Source of the DNA: Janthinobacterium agaricidamnosum NBRC 102515 = DSM 9628
GTDB taxonomy: Bacteria; Pseudomonadota; Gammaproteobacteria; Burkholderiales; Burkholderiaceae_D
DNA: 64,000 bases
Direction: 5' to 3'
Assembly: GCF_000723165.1 (NCBI RefSeq)
Contig: NZ_HG322949.1
Location: 2,644,495 to 2,708,494 of the forward strand
Part shown: piece by piece, positions 9,597-18,708 of the stretch
How positions within the stretch are numbered: the stretch's first letter is position 1
How the letters are laid out: each line of letters opens with the position of its first letter
Made by a program: the position numbers and the translations under genes
The notes under the pieces: model-generated
Seen by the model: only the letters and a program-made list of their open reading frames with translations
Databases searched by the model: none
What the model was told of the DNA's origin: nothing

Positions 9597-10222
9597 GTTT
9601 CCTCCTTGATGTGTTTTGCCAGGAACAGGGTTTGGCAAACGATGAAGACAAAGAAAATCCCGGTTGCGCCAAACGCCTTGAAGCTGACCCATGCCGCCGT
9701 ATCGCCGGCATAGAATACGAACGCGACAAACAGGTTCAGCGCGCCGATCGCGGCAAAAAACGTGATCCATGCGAACAGCAGTTTTTGCCAGACGTCTTGC
9801 GGCAGCTTGACTTGCGATTCCATGGTCTTGCGGATGAAGTTTTTCTTGAAGAAAACGTGACCGACCAGCAGCGCCAGGCCCGACAGCCAGTAGATCAGCG
9901 TCGGTTTCCACTTGATGAAGTTGTCGTTGTGGAAGTAGATACTGGAACCGCCAAACACCACGAACACCACCAGCGACAGCCACAGCATGCCGTCGACCTT
10001 GCGTTTGCGGGCGATCAGGTAGCCGACTTGCAGCGCGGTGGCGACGATGCCGACCAGCGTGGCAATCATCAGCGGCGCCTGGTCGGGCTTGATGATGCCG
10101 CCGGAAATGACGCCGGACAGGTATCGCTCCACCAGCGCATGGGCCGCCGCCTGATCGTGCCCCGCTAATTTATAGGCAATAAAGAAAGCCAGCAGCGGGA
10201 AAAAGTCGAACAAAAGTTTCAT
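9593..10222 (-). CDS. yciB: Inner-membrane septation protein YciB (IspZ)
   Basis: A 209-residue polytopic membrane protein of the YciB/IspZ family, involved in envelope integrity and cell division. The N-terminus MKLLFDFFPLLAFFIAYKL is diagnostic, and five or so hydrophobic segments span the length with basic loops such as ARKRK. The length is slightly above the ~180 residues of E. coli because of an internal loop. It ends in the overlap with bolA and starts 40 nt after msrB, fitting a selO-msrB-yciB-bolA operon. Confidence 0.93.
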   Translation of the reverse strand: MKLLFDFFPLLAFFIAYKLAGHDQAAAHALVERYLSGVISGGIIKPDQAPLMIATLVGIVATALQVGYLIARKRKVDGMLWLSLVVFVVFGGSSIYFHNDNFIKWKPTLIYWLSGLALLVGHVFFKKNFIRKTMESQVKLPQDVWQKLLFAWITFFAAIGALNLFVAFVFYAGDTAAWVSFKAFGATGIFFVFIVCQTLFLAKHIKEET

Positions 10223-10262
10223 CGTTTATTTACCGATTGTAGTAATAAGGGAAAGGTGATGC

Positions 10263-10664
10263 TTAATCTTGCGGGTCAAAACGCAGCGATGCCGAATTGA
10301 TGCAATAACGTAAGCCGGTTGGCGGCGGGCCGTCCGGGAACACATGTCCCAGGTGGGCGTCGCACACGGCGCAGACAATTTCGGTGCGCACCATGCCATG
10401 GCTGCGGTCGACGATTTCAGTCACATGGGCCGGATCGAGCGCCTTGAAATAACTCGGCCAGCCGCAGCCGGAATCGAACTTGGTGTCGGAGGCGAACAGC
10501 GGCGTGTTGCAGCAGACGCAAGTGTAGATGCCGTGTTCGTGGTGATCCCAGAATTTGCCGGTGAAGGCGCGTTCGGTGGCGGCGTGGCGCGTGACCTCAT
10601 ATTGCATCGAGTCGAGCATGGCGCGCCATTCGGCATCGGTCTTTTTTACTTTGGCGGTGGTCAT
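10263..10664 (-). CDS. msrB: Peptide methionine (R)-S-oxide reductase
   Basis: A 133-residue MsrB that reduces the R epimer of methionine sulfoxide in proteins. The zinc-binding pairs are C49-x-x-C52 and C98-x-x-C101. The catalytic Cys is C121 in [11 protein letters not shown], and the probable resolving Cys is C67 in SGCGWPSY. There is no signal peptide, so it is cytoplasmic. It starts 24 nt after the selO stop, which ties two redox/oxidative-stress proteins together. The start has no clear ribosome-binding site, suggesting coupling to selO. Confidence 0.96.
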   Translation of the reverse strand: MTTAKVKKTDAEWRAMLDSMQYEVTRHAATERAFTGKFWDHHEHGIYTCVCCNTPLFASDTKFDSGCGWPSYFKALDPAHVTEIVDRSHGMVRTEIVCAVCDAHLGHVFPDGPPPTGLRYCINSASLRFDPQD

Positions 10665-10688
10665 AATAGTGGTGGTTTATCAAAAAAG

Positions 10689-12227
10689 TTAAGAAGAGCA
10701 GCTCACTTCCAGATGACTGGCCCAGTCCGGCGGCAGCGCGGCATACTGCTCATGCCCCGGCTGTTCATCGAACGGACGCTGCAGCACCTGCAGCAGGCGC
10801 GCCACTTCAGTAAAGTCCTTTTGCTGCGCTTTTTCAATGGCAACTTGCGCCAGGTAGTTGCGCAATACGTATTTTGGGTTAATCAAGTTCATCGCCACGC
10901 GGCGGCTGCCGTCGTCGCTGGCTTCCAGGCGCAGCCGTTCGCGGTAGCCGACGGCCCAGGCGTCAAAGGCCGGGCGGTCGATGAACAGGTCGCGCAGCGG
11001 CTCGTCTTGTTCCGGGGCATGGCTGCGCAAATCGCCGAGGCGGCGGAAGAACAGTGTGAAATCGACATGATTGGCTTGCATCAGCGCAAACATGCTGTCG
11101 AACAGCGCCGTATCGTCGGCTTGCACCGTGGACAGGCCCAGCTTTTTATGCAGCAATTCATCCATCTTGGCGGCAAAGGCTGGCTGGTAGACGTCCAGCG
11201 CCGCTTGCGCGGCAGACACTTCGCCAATCAGCGGCAACAAGGCCTGGCCCAGCGCATAACAATTCCAGTGGCCGATTTCCGGCTGCATGGTGTACGAATA
11301 ACGGCCTTGCTGGTCGGTATGGTTGCAGATATGGCGCGCGTCGAACGCTTCCATGAAGCCGAACGGGCCGTAATCGAGGGTCAGGCCGAGGATCGACATA
11401 TTGTCGGTATTCATCACGCCATGCATGAAACCGACCGCCTGCCAGTGCGCGATCATGTGCGCGGTGCGGGTCGATACTTCCGCCAGCAAACCCTGGTAGG
11501 GATTTTCCTGCTGGCGCAAGTGCGGATAAAAGCCGTCGATCACATAATCGACCAGGACCTTCAATTCGTCTTTTTTATTTTTGTAAAACCAGTGCTCGAA
11601 CGAGCCGAACCGCACGAAGCTGGGCGCCATGCGGGTGACCACGGACGCGGTTTCGACCGTTTCGCGCATCACGCCCTGGTCGGAACCGGTAATGGCCAGC
11701 GCGCGCGAGGTCGGGATGCCGAGTGCGGCCATCGCTTCCGAGCACAGGAATTCGCGGATCGACGAGCGCAGCACGGCGCGGCCGTCGCCCATGCGCGAAT
11801 AGGGCGTGGCGCCGGCGCCTTTCAATTGCAATTCCATCGGGCCGCTGGGCGTGGCCAGTTGACCCAGCAAGATCGCGCGGCCATCGCCCAATTGGCCGGC
11901 CCAGACGCCGAACTGGTGGCCGGAATACACGGCCGACAGCGGCAGCGCGCGTTGCGGTACCATGTTGCCGCTCAGCACGGCGATAAAATCGTCGCTGGAC
12001 AGGGCGGACGCATCCAGTCCCACCAGTGCCGCAGCGGCGGCGCTGGCGGCGACAAAGTAGGGCGCGGGCAGGGGTGTGGGCATCAAGCGCGTAAAAAACG
12101 CGGGCGGCAAGGCCGCGAATGAATTGTCCAGTGGCAGGCTGTGAGCAGTAATGGCGGTTCCGTTCTGTTGGTGGTAAGTCTCGGGTATGGATTTTACCGC
12201 ACCGTGCCAGTTTATTGACTGGCACAT
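10689..12227 (-). CDS. selO: Protein adenylyltransferase SelO (YdiU)
   Basis: A SelO/YdiU pseudokinase-fold enzyme that transfers AMP from ATP to Ser/Thr/Tyr of target proteins; in E. coli it acts on redox proteins. The 512-residue length fits the family. Recognisable blocks include [67 protein letters not shown] and the C-terminal VSCSS. That Cys occupies the selenocysteine position of animal SelO and is thought to form a regulatory disulfide. The ATG at 12227 lacks a good ribosome-binding site, so the true start could be some 20-30 codons downstream. msrB follows in the same transcript. Confidence 0.94.
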   Translation of the reverse strand: MCQSINWHGAVKSIPETYHQQNGTAITAHSLPLDNSFAALPPAFFTRLMPTPLPAPYFVAASAAAAALVGLDASALSSDDFIAVLSGNMVPQRALPLSAVYSGHQFGVWAGQLGDGRAILLGQLATPSGPMELQLKGAGATPYSRMGDGRAVLRSSIREFLCSEAMAALGIPTSRALAITGSDQGVMRETVETASVVTRMAPSFVRFGSFEHWFYKNKKDELKVLVDYVIDGFYPHLRQQENPYQGLLAEVSTRTAHMIAHWQAVGFMHGVMNTDNMSILGLTLDYGPFGFMEAFDARHICNHTDQQGRYSYTMQPEIGHWNCYALGQALLPLIGEVSAAQAALDVYQPAFAAKMDELLHKKLGLSTVQADDTALFDSMFALMQANHVDFTLFFRRLGDLRSHAPEQDEPLRDLFIDRPAFDAWAVGYRERLRLEASDDGSRRVAMNLINPKYVLRNYLAQVAIEKAQQKDFTEVARLLQVLQRPFDEQPGHEQYAALPPDWASHLEVSCSS

Positions 12228-12295
12228 CGATTTAATAGCAAGATTACATCCAATAACTTAACCGTGACTGAAACCGCCCCCTGCCATCAGGCTGA

Positions 12296-13462
12296 TTATT
12301 GTTTTGATGCCTGCCGGCCATCCAGCGCTTGCAGCAATTGATATGCGGTCGTCACCCGGGCGTCGACTGGATAGTTTTTATTCGCCAATATCACGATGCC
12401 GGTCTTTTTCGCCGGTATAAACACCACGTAGCCGCCAAAACCGTTGGTCGAGCCGGTTTTATTGATCAGCACATTGGCTTGCGGCGGCAAGGCCGGCTCG
12501 ATACGGGTGGCCGGATTCGGGTGGTAGGCCATGTCGCCGGAATTGCCAGCTAGCAGCGGTTTTAATTCCACCGGATACGCATACTGTTCCCAGATCAAGT
12601 CCTGGGTCAGCGTGCCGGACCTGAAGTAGCCGGTCTGGGTGTGCTTGATGGCGCGCTGCCATTGGTCATCGACCTTGGCCAGCTGCATGTTAGCTTCGAG
12701 AAATTGCAGCAAGTCGCCAGTCCCGGTCTTGACGCCATAGGCTTCGGCGGCCAGCGGCCCGGGCGACACGCGCACTGGCGCGTCCTTGCTGTTATATCCT
12801 TGCGCATAGTGCTTGAATTGGCTGGCCGGCACCTTGATGTAGCTGTGTTTCAAGCCCAGCGCAGGAAACAGTTTTTTTTCAAGCGCATCCTCGAACGGGA
12901 TATCCATGCTCCTGGCGGCGATCCAGCCCAGCAAGCCGATGCCCGGATTGGCGTAAGTGCGGTAAGTGTCTGGCGCATAAGCCGGTTTCCATTGCCTGAA
13001 ATAGTTCATCACCTGTTCGTCGCTTTGTACCTCATCGGGGAATTGCAGCGGCATGCCGCCCGGCGTGTGGGTTGCCAGGTTCAACAGGCTGACCTGGTCG
13101 AGGCTGCTGCCGCGCAGCGCGGGCAGGTATTTGCTGGCCTTGTCCGACAGGGCCAGCTTGCCGTCGACTTCCGCATAGGCCGCCAGCGTCGCGGTGAAGG
13201 TCTTGCTGATCGAACCGATTTCAAACAGCGTGTCCTGGTCGACCGGCAGCTTGCTGTCCCTGGACGCCACGCCGTAGTTATAAAAATAGCGCTTGCCATC
13301 GACGCTGATGCCGACCGCCATGCCGGGGATATTGTATTGCTTCATCAGCGCCGCGACGGCGCTATCGACCTGGTCCTTGAGCGGCGGCTGCGCATCGCCG
13401 GCGGCGTGGCCGGCAAGGGGAAAGGCGCAGGCCAGCAGGGAGATGAGTTTGATTATTTTCAT
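12296..13462 (-). CDS. Class C (AmpC-type) beta-lactamase
   Basis: A 388-residue serine hydrolase of class C with a signal peptide (cut near residue 20, GHA-A), acting in the periplasm. All three active-site elements are present: S84-I-S-K87 with the nucleophile, Y170-A-N172, and K335-T-G337. The length matches AmpC enzymes (~380). No ampR regulator lies beside it: the divergent neighbour is an acyl-CoA synthetase and the downstream neighbour is selO. Inducible AmpR control is therefore not supported, and expression is probably constitutive or controlled elsewhere. A DD-peptidase or esterase role within the same fold cannot be excluded from sequence alone. Confidence 0.92.
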   Translation of the reverse strand: MKIIKLISLLACAFPLAGHAAGDAQPPLKDQVDSAVAALMKQYNIPGMAVGISVDGKRYFYNYGVASRDSKLPVDQDTLFEIGSISKTFTATLAAYAEVDGKLALSDKASKYLPALRGSSLDQVSLLNLATHTPGGMPLQFPDEVQSDEQVMNYFRQWKPAYAPDTYRTYANPGIGLLGWIAARSMDIPFEDALEKKLFPALGLKHSYIKVPASQFKHYAQGYNSKDAPVRVSPGPLAAEAYGVKTGTGDLLQFLEANMQLAKVDDQWQRAIKHTQTGYFRSGTLTQDLIWEQYAYPVELKPLLAGNSGDMAYHPNPATRIEPALPPQANVLINKTGSTNGFGGYVVFIPAKKTGIVILANKNYPVDARVTTAYQLLQALDGRQASKQ

Positions 13463-13644
13463 GCGTTCAGGATTCCTGCTTGATGATACGGAAGTCGTCC
13501 ACTATAGCCGAAGCCGATGCTGGATGGCGCCGCATAGGAGCGGTTTATCTTGCTGCGACGCAACATCGAAAACCGTTGACTGTTTTGGCAAGACCGCACG
13601 ACACTACGCTTGATATCAATTTTGCAAACTTTCCGGGAGATTGC

Positions 13645-15297
13645 ATGCCGTCTTACCCTATGAGTCCCGTGATGGGGCAAATGATGAATCAGCCGCTGCT
13701 GATTTCCAGCATCATCGAGTTTGCGTCACGCCATTATGGCGCCAGCGAAATCGTTTCCCGCAGGATCGAAGGCGATCTGCACCGCTACACTTACCGCGCA
13801 TGCCACCAGCGCGCACGGCGCCTGGCGAATGCCTTGCATGGCCTGGGCGTGGCCATCGGCGACCGCGTCGCGACGCTGGCCTGGAATGGCTACCGGCACC
13901 TGGAAGCGTATTACGCGGTGTCCGGCTCCGGCGCGGTCTTGCACACGATCAATCCCCGCCTGCATCCCGAGCAAATCGCCTACATTACCGGCCATGCTGA
14001 AGATAGATGCCTGTTGTTCGACCTGACCTTCCTGCCGGCGGTGGAAGGCATGGCGTCGCAATGCAGGACGGTGCAGCATTACGTGCTGATGTGCGACCGC
14101 GACCGCATGCCGCAACACAGCGCCATCCCCAATCTGCTGTGTTATGAAGACTTGATCGACAGCCATTCCGACGATTACCAGTGGCCGCTGTTCGATGAAA
14201 ATTCGGCCGCCACGCTGTGTTACACGTCTGGCACCACCGGCAACCCGAAAGGCGCGCTGTATTCGCACCGCTCGACGGTGCTGCACGCCTATGGTTCGGC
14301 GGTGCCGAATGCGCTGAATGTGTCGGCGATCGATACCGTGCTGCCGGTAGTACCGATGTTCCACGTGAATGCCTGGGGCTTGCCGTATTCGGTGCCGCTG
14401 TCCGGCGCCAAGCTGGTGTTCCCGGGCGCCGCGCTGGACGGCAAGTCGCTGTTCGAACTGTTTGAAAGCGAGCAAGTGACGTTCTCGGCCGGCGTGCCGA
14501 CGGTCTGGCTGGGGCTGATCAATTACGCGCTGCAAAACCAGCTGAAATTCTCCAGCTTCCGGCGCACCGTGATCGGCGGCGCCGCGTGTCCGCCATCGAT
14601 GATGGATACCTTGATGGACCAGTTCGGCATCGAAGTGGTGCATGGCTGGGGCATGACGGAAATGTCGCCGCTGGGCACCACCGGCGGCTTGCAGGCGCGC
14701 CATTTGACGCTGCCGAAAGACGAACAGCGCAAGATCTTGCACAAGCAAGGCCACGCGATTTATGGCGTCGACCTGAAAATCGTCGACGACGATGGCAAGG
14801 AGTTGCCGTGGGATGGCACGAGCTACGGCCATTTGCTGGTCAAGGGACCGTGGATCATTGCATCGTACTTCAAGGACGAGGGCGGCGACGTGCTGCAAGA
14901 CGGCTGGTTTCCGACCGGCGACGTGGCCACCATCGACGCCGACGGCTATATGCAAATCACCGACCGCAGCAAGGACGTGATCAAGTCCGGCGGCGAGTGG
15001 ATCGGCACCATCGACCTGGAAAACCTGGCGATGGCGCATCCGGCCGTGCTGCAGGCGGCGTGCATCGGGCTGCCCCATCCGAAATGGGATGAGCGGCCGC
15101 TGCTGCTGGTGGTCAAGCGGCCCGGCATGGATGTGTCCAGGGAAGAACTCTTGCAATTTTTCGATGGCAAGGTGGCGAAATGGTGGATACCGGATGACGT
15201 GGTGTTCATCGACAGCTTGCCGATGGGGGCCACCGGAAAGGTCCAAAAGAATAAATTGCGCGAGCAGTTCAAGGAGTATTGTTTGCCGGCAGCATAG
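13645..15297 (+). CDS. Medium/long-chain fatty acid--CoA ligase (AMP-forming)
   Basis: A 550-residue ANL-superfamily acyl-CoA synthetase that activates fatty acids through an acyl-AMP. It has the P-loop YTSGTTGNPKG (about residue 190), the acyl/AMP-binding GWGMTEMSPLG (about 333), the hinge region PTGDVATIDADGY ... DRSKDVIKSGGEW and the C-terminal catalytic Lys in GATGKVQKNKL. The pattern is closest to the AlkK/medium-chain group. The ATG at 13645 has GGAG 5 nt upstream and is preferred over the in-frame extension to 13480, which runs into the divergent beta-lactamase promoter region. It probably feeds the beta-oxidation genes found from 24 kb on. Confidence 0.94.
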   Translation: MPSYPMSPVMGQMMNQPLLISSIIEFASRHYGASEIVSRRIEGDLHRYTYRACHQRARRLANALHGLGVAIGDRVATLAWNGYRHLEAYYAVSGSGAVLHTINPRLHPEQIAYITGHAEDRCLLFDLTFLPAVEGMASQCRTVQHYVLMCDRDRMPQHSAIPNLLCYEDLIDSHSDDYQWPLFDENSAATLCYTSGTTGNPKGALYSHRSTVLHAYGSAVPNALNVSAIDTVLPVVPMFHVNAWGLPYSVPLSGAKLVFPGAALDGKSLFELFESEQVTFSAGVPTVWLGLINYALQNQLKFSSFRRTVIGGAACPPSMMDTLMDQFGIEVVHGWGMTEMSPLGTTGGLQARHLTLPKDEQRKILHKQGHAIYGVDLKIVDDDGKELPWDGTSYGHLLVKGPWIIASYFKDEGGDVLQDGWFPTGDVATIDADGYMQITDRSKDVIKSGGEWIGTIDLENLAMAHPAVLQAACIGLPHPKWDERPLLLVVKRPGMDVSREELLQFFDGKVAKWWIPDDVVFIDSLPMGATGKVQKNKLREQFKEYCLPAA

Positions 15298-15321
15298 TTT
15301 TGTCAGCTGAGCCCGTTGTGT

Positions 15322-15350
15322 TGGGAAGCGCCAAGGCTACGCGCTTCCCA
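15322..15350. terminator. Hairpin between convergent genes
   Basis: A perfect 10-bp stem (TGGGAAGCGC / GCGCTTCCCA) with a 9-base loop lies between the stops of the convergent acyl-CoA ligase and effector-like genes. There is no clear T-tract, but the position suits a bidirectional terminator. Confidence 0.55.
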
Positions 15351-15365
15351 CTGTATTGCTATGCT

Positions 15366-16592
15366 TTATTGAAACACTCGAGCGCCGTTCTTTACCCAGT
15401 CCCTGGGGATAGTGGTCGGTGTGATCTGGTTGATGATGGACGCTACCTTGTGCACGGTGCGTGTGTCGAAGACGGCAATGTCCTGCCGGCCGTGATGGTC
15501 GGGGAATCCAAGCTGTGATCCCAGCGTATTCGCCACCAATCGTTTTTGGTTTTCAAGGTCATGCGCCGGCGCGCCGATAAATGACAAGGGGCTATCTTGT
15601 GCCGCTTGTTGTGACGATGGCGGCGTGAAATATACGGTTTGTTGCAAACCAACGTGCACGGTGCCGCTGTCGACTTGACGCGGCGGCGTCGTTTCACGCT
15701 CGCTGCCGGGATTTTTGGTGGAGTGGAGGAAGTCCACGTTTTTGTTAAGGCCGAAGACATATTCGCCATAGGTTGCGGTTTCTGGCAGGGTAGAAACCCA
15801 GGCGCCGGCTGAACCGGTGCCGGTCCGCGGGCTCGACACTTTGATGCCCGGACGTTCCGAGTAGAGGATTTCTTCGCTGTTTTCCTTGGTCGAGCAATGG
15901 TAGTAGCTTGGCAAAGCCACCGGCACGCCGGCCTGGTAGCGCTGCATCATCGTGCTCAAGTACTGGCCCATGCGTTTTTCGTCGCGGTTATTCGGGTCCA
16001 GATTATGAATCACGGTAGCCAGCACCGCACCGACGTTCAGCGGCGCCGTTTGCGACGGGCGGCTTTCGTATATTGCATCGGTCAGGGCAAGCCTGTTTGC
16101 CTCGCCGCCAGTGCTCATGGTTTGGCGCATCAAATTCGCGACGTCGCCGTTAGGCCAGGATTTTGCCGATTGAGAATATTTGGCTTGTTGTGCATTTCTT
16201 ATCGTATTGCTTGCCTCCTGCTCCAGCTTGGCGACAATCTGGGATTTAAAATTGTTATCCATGTCAGGGGTATTCATCACCTCGTGTTTCAGTGCAAAGA
16301 GGTTGCCGACCGCATCGAAGCCTGTCGCCCCCGTCGTCCCTTGCAAGGCACTATTCACGCGCGATTCCAGCGACGGTGGTGCCGCTGGCGTCGTATTGCT
16401 TTTGCTCTTGCCTTGTATGCTTTTCACCATTTTATTCCAGACGCCGGGGTGCTTTTGCTGGCGCGGTGCTTTTTGCGATTGCGAGGTGGAAGCGCTGCCT
16501 GTAGATGGCTGGGGCTGGTTCAAGGCCGACCGCGACCCATATTGCGCAGCGGAGGCGGTCGATGTGTTGGTATTATTGAAATTGGTATACAT
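15366..16592 (-). CDS. Putative type III effector with ART-like motif (effector-like 1)
   Basis: I do not recognise a named family in this 408-residue protein. The first 75 residues have no Asp or Glu and are rich in Ser, Thr, Asn, Gln and Pro, the composition of type III secretion signals. A helical middle region follows (about 80-205). From about 225 comes a block YYHCST ... ILYSERPGIKVSS ... GAWVST ... EYVFGLNKNVDF, whose His-x-Ser/Thr plus later strands recall ADP-ribosyltransferase/PARP-like folds; the function is inference. The ATG has AGGA 5 nt upstream. A GGAACC-N17-AACTTA box lies 74 nt upstream of the ATG, and the same box precedes the gene at 50870. There is no secretion apparatus in the window and no signal peptide. 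Confidence 0.75.
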   Translation of the reverse strand: MYTNFNNTNTSTASAAQYGSRSALNQPQPSTGSASTSQSQKAPRQQKHPGVWNKMVKSIQGKSKSNTTPAAPPSLESRVNSALQGTTGATGFDAVGNLFALKHEVMNTPDMDNNFKSQIVAKLEQEASNTIRNAQQAKYSQSAKSWPNGDVANLMRQTMSTGGEANRLALTDAIYESRPSQTAPLNVGAVLATVIHNLDPNNRDEKRMGQYLSTMMQRYQAGVPVALPSYYHCSTKENSEEILYSERPGIKVSSPRTGTGSAGAWVSTLPETATYGEYVFGLNKNVDFLHSTKNPGSERETTPPRQVDSGTVHVGLQQTVYFTPPSSQQAAQDSPLSFIGAPAHDLENQKRLVANTLGSQLGFPDHHGRQDIAVFDTRTVHKVASIINQITPTTIPRDWVKNGARVFQ

Positions 16593-16666
16593 ATTGATCC
16601 TGTCTATGAACGATATCGTCGGTTCTTTGCAATCTCACATGGCAATGTTGTCCGAGTGCGTAGCAA

Positions 16667-16695
16667 TAAGTTGCGACAGGCTGGCAAAAGGTTCC
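16667..16695 (-). promoter_or_regulatory. HrpL/ECF-like promoter box of effector-like gene 1
   Basis: On the minus strand, GGAACC (16690-16695) and CAACTTA (ending at 16667) are separated by 16 bases. The known HrpL box is GGAACC-N15-17-CCACNNA, so the -35 half is exact and the -10 half matches four of five fixed positions. The box points at the effector-like gene starting at 16592. The rest of the 350-bp gap to the divergent flavoprotein gene is AT-rich and shows no other gene. Confidence 0.5.
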
Positions 16696-16943
16696 GTGGC
16701 GCAAGCCTCGTCTAAGCGCCCCCGTTTGTTGTGAGTGTAAAAATAAAATTCACTTAAAATTTATACATTATTTAAAAATAGAATAATTATTTTTTGCAAT
16801 TTATTGCTGTGTCCGCTATGGTAGTCCACGGCGCCGCTGCTGTTTTTTCAGCGGCGTACCGCGATGCATACCGGCTGGCCTGGTGTCGGCAGCCGTCTTG
16901 CCATCTCCATAATATCAACGTCAAAAGCTTGGAGGATGTATCC

Positions 16944-18698
16944 ATGAATGCAAAGGACGAGCAGCAAGCCGTGTCACAACGTCGCAATTTCTTGAAAAAA
17001 ACGGCCAAGGCCGGCGCCGCGGGCGCTTTTATCGCCTGGATGCCGCTAGCGCGCATCAGTTCGGCGCAGGCGGCTTCTTGCAGCGTGCCGGGGAATTTTC
17101 CGGTTGAAATTTCCTTGTACAAGCAAACCTTTCACAACTGGGCCGGCGATATCAAGGTCGACGATGTGTGGACCTGCGCGCCGCGCAACGCGGACGAAGT
17201 GCTGAAGGTGGTCAACTGGGCCAAGGACAATGGCTACAAGGTGCGTCCGCGCGGCATGATGCACAATTGGTCGCCGCTGACGGTGGCGGCGGGCGATGTA
17301 TGTCCGGCCGTGGTCTTGCTCGACACCACCAGCCACCTGACCGCGGTCAGCATCGATCAATCGGCGACGCCCGCCACGGTGACGGCGCAAACCGGCATTT
17401 CGATGGAAGCGTTGCTGACGGCGCTGGAAGGCAAGGGCCTCGGCATGACCGCGACGCCGGCGCCGGGCGATTTGACGCTGGGCGGCGTGCTGGCGATTAA
17501 CGGCCATGGCACGGCGGTACCGGCGCTGGGTGAACAGCGCTTGCCGGGCGCTACCTATGGTTCGCTGTCGAACCTGGTGCTGTCCGTCAAGGCGGTGGTG
17601 TATGACACGGCCAGCCGGGCGTATGTACTGAAAACCTTGGTGCGCAGCGAGCCGGACATTGCCGCCTTGCTGACCCATGTGGGACGCGCGCTGATCGTCG
17701 AGGCCACGCTGCAAGTGTCGCAAAACCAGCGCCTGCGCTGCGAAAGCCTGTTCAATATTCCTTACACTGAAATGTTTGCCGCGCCTGGGTCGGCCGGCAA
17801 GACCTTTGCCAGTTTTCTCGACAAGTCCGGCCGGGCCGAGGCGATCTGGTTTCCGTTCACCACCAATCCATGGCTCAAGGTATGGAGCGTGGCGCCCACC
17901 AAGCCATTCTGGTCGCGCGAGACCAACGTGCCGTTCAATTACACTTTTTCCGATAATCTGCCGGCGGGCTTGAGCGACCTGGCCTATAAAATCGTCACGC
18001 AGGGGCAGGGCGGATTGACGCCGACCTTCGGCCAGCTGCAATACACGGTGGCGTCCGGCGGACTGGTGACCACCGCATCGTGGGATTTGTGGGGCTGGTC
18101 GAAAAACCTCTTGTTATACATCAAGCCCACCACCTTGCGCGTCACCGCCAATGGCTATGCGGTGTTGACCAGGCGCGCCGATGTGCAGCGCGTATTGCAT
18201 GAATTCACCACCTTTTACCAGGCCCGGGTCGCCGCTTACCAGGCGCAGGGCCGCTACCCGATGAACGGTCCGGTCGAAATCCGCGTCACCGGCCTGGACC
18301 AGCCGGGCGACGTGGCCGGTTCGAACGGCGTGTCGCCGGCCCTGTCTGCCTTGCGTCCGCGTCCCGACCATGCCGACTGGGACGTGGCGGTGTGGCTGGA
18401 TATCCTGACCTTTCCCGGCACGCCGTATGCCAACCAGTTTTACCGCGAAGTCGAGCAATGGCTGGAAGCGACGTATAACGGCGCTTATGCGGCGTTGCGC
18501 CCGGAATGGTCCAAGGGCTGGGCTTATTCCGACCAGGCCGCCTGGGCCGATCCGGTGGCATTGCACACCACGGTGCCGAACGCCTACCGGGCCGGACAAG
18601 CGAGCGGCAGCAACTGGGATAGCGCCAAGGCGGTGCTGGACAAGTATGACCCGCACCGTTTGTTCTCGGCCAGGCTGCACGACGACCTGGGGCTGTAG
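16944..18698 (+). CDS. Tat-exported FAD-linked oxidase, cholesterol oxidase type
   Basis: A 584-residue flavoprotein of the vanillyl-alcohol-oxidase fold, resembling the covalent-FAD (type II) cholesterol oxidases. A twin-arginine signal (SQRRNFLKKTAKAGAAG, cut near AQA at about residue 42) implies folding with FAD in the cytoplasm and then export. The FAD-binding part carries VRPRGMMHNWSPL, where the His is the likely flavin attachment site, and GDLTLGGVLAINGHG. A cholesterol-oxidase substrate domain follows, ending YDPHRLFSARL. The ATG at 16944 has GGAGGA 7 nt upstream; longer in-frame starts would bury the Tat signal. No steroid catabolism genes are nearby, so the true substrate is open. 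Confidence 0.86.
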   Translation: MNAKDEQQAVSQRRNFLKKTAKAGAAGAFIAWMPLARISSAQAASCSVPGNFPVEISLYKQTFHNWAGDIKVDDVWTCAPRNADEVLKVVNWAKDNGYKVRPRGMMHNWSPLTVAAGDVCPAVVLLDTTSHLTAVSIDQSATPATVTAQTGISMEALLTALEGKGLGMTATPAPGDLTLGGVLAINGHGTAVPALGEQRLPGATYGSLSNLVLSVKAVVYDTASRAYVLKTLVRSEPDIAALLTHVGRALIVEATLQVSQNQRLRCESLFNIPYTEMFAAPGSAGKTFASFLDKSGRAEAIWFPFTTNPWLKVWSVAPTKPFWSRETNVPFNYTFSDNLPAGLSDLAYKIVTQGQGGLTPTFGQLQYTVASGGLVTTASWDLWGWSKNLLLYIKPTTLRVTANGYAVLTRRADVQRVLHEFTTFYQARVAAYQAQGRYPMNGPVEIRVTGLDQPGDVAGSNGVSPALSALRPRPDHADWDVAVWLDILTFPGTPYANQFYREVEQWLEATYNGAYAALRPEWSKGWAYSDQAAWADPVALHTTVPNAYRAGQASGSNWDSAKAVLDKYDPHRLFSARLHDDLGL

Positions 18699-18708
18699 CC
18701 GGGACAGG

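Noticed and set aside
10344..12122. A 592-codon plus-strand open frame opposite selO and msrB
   Set aside because: Same antisense artefact; the translation has no recognisable motif and both minus-strand genes are intact.
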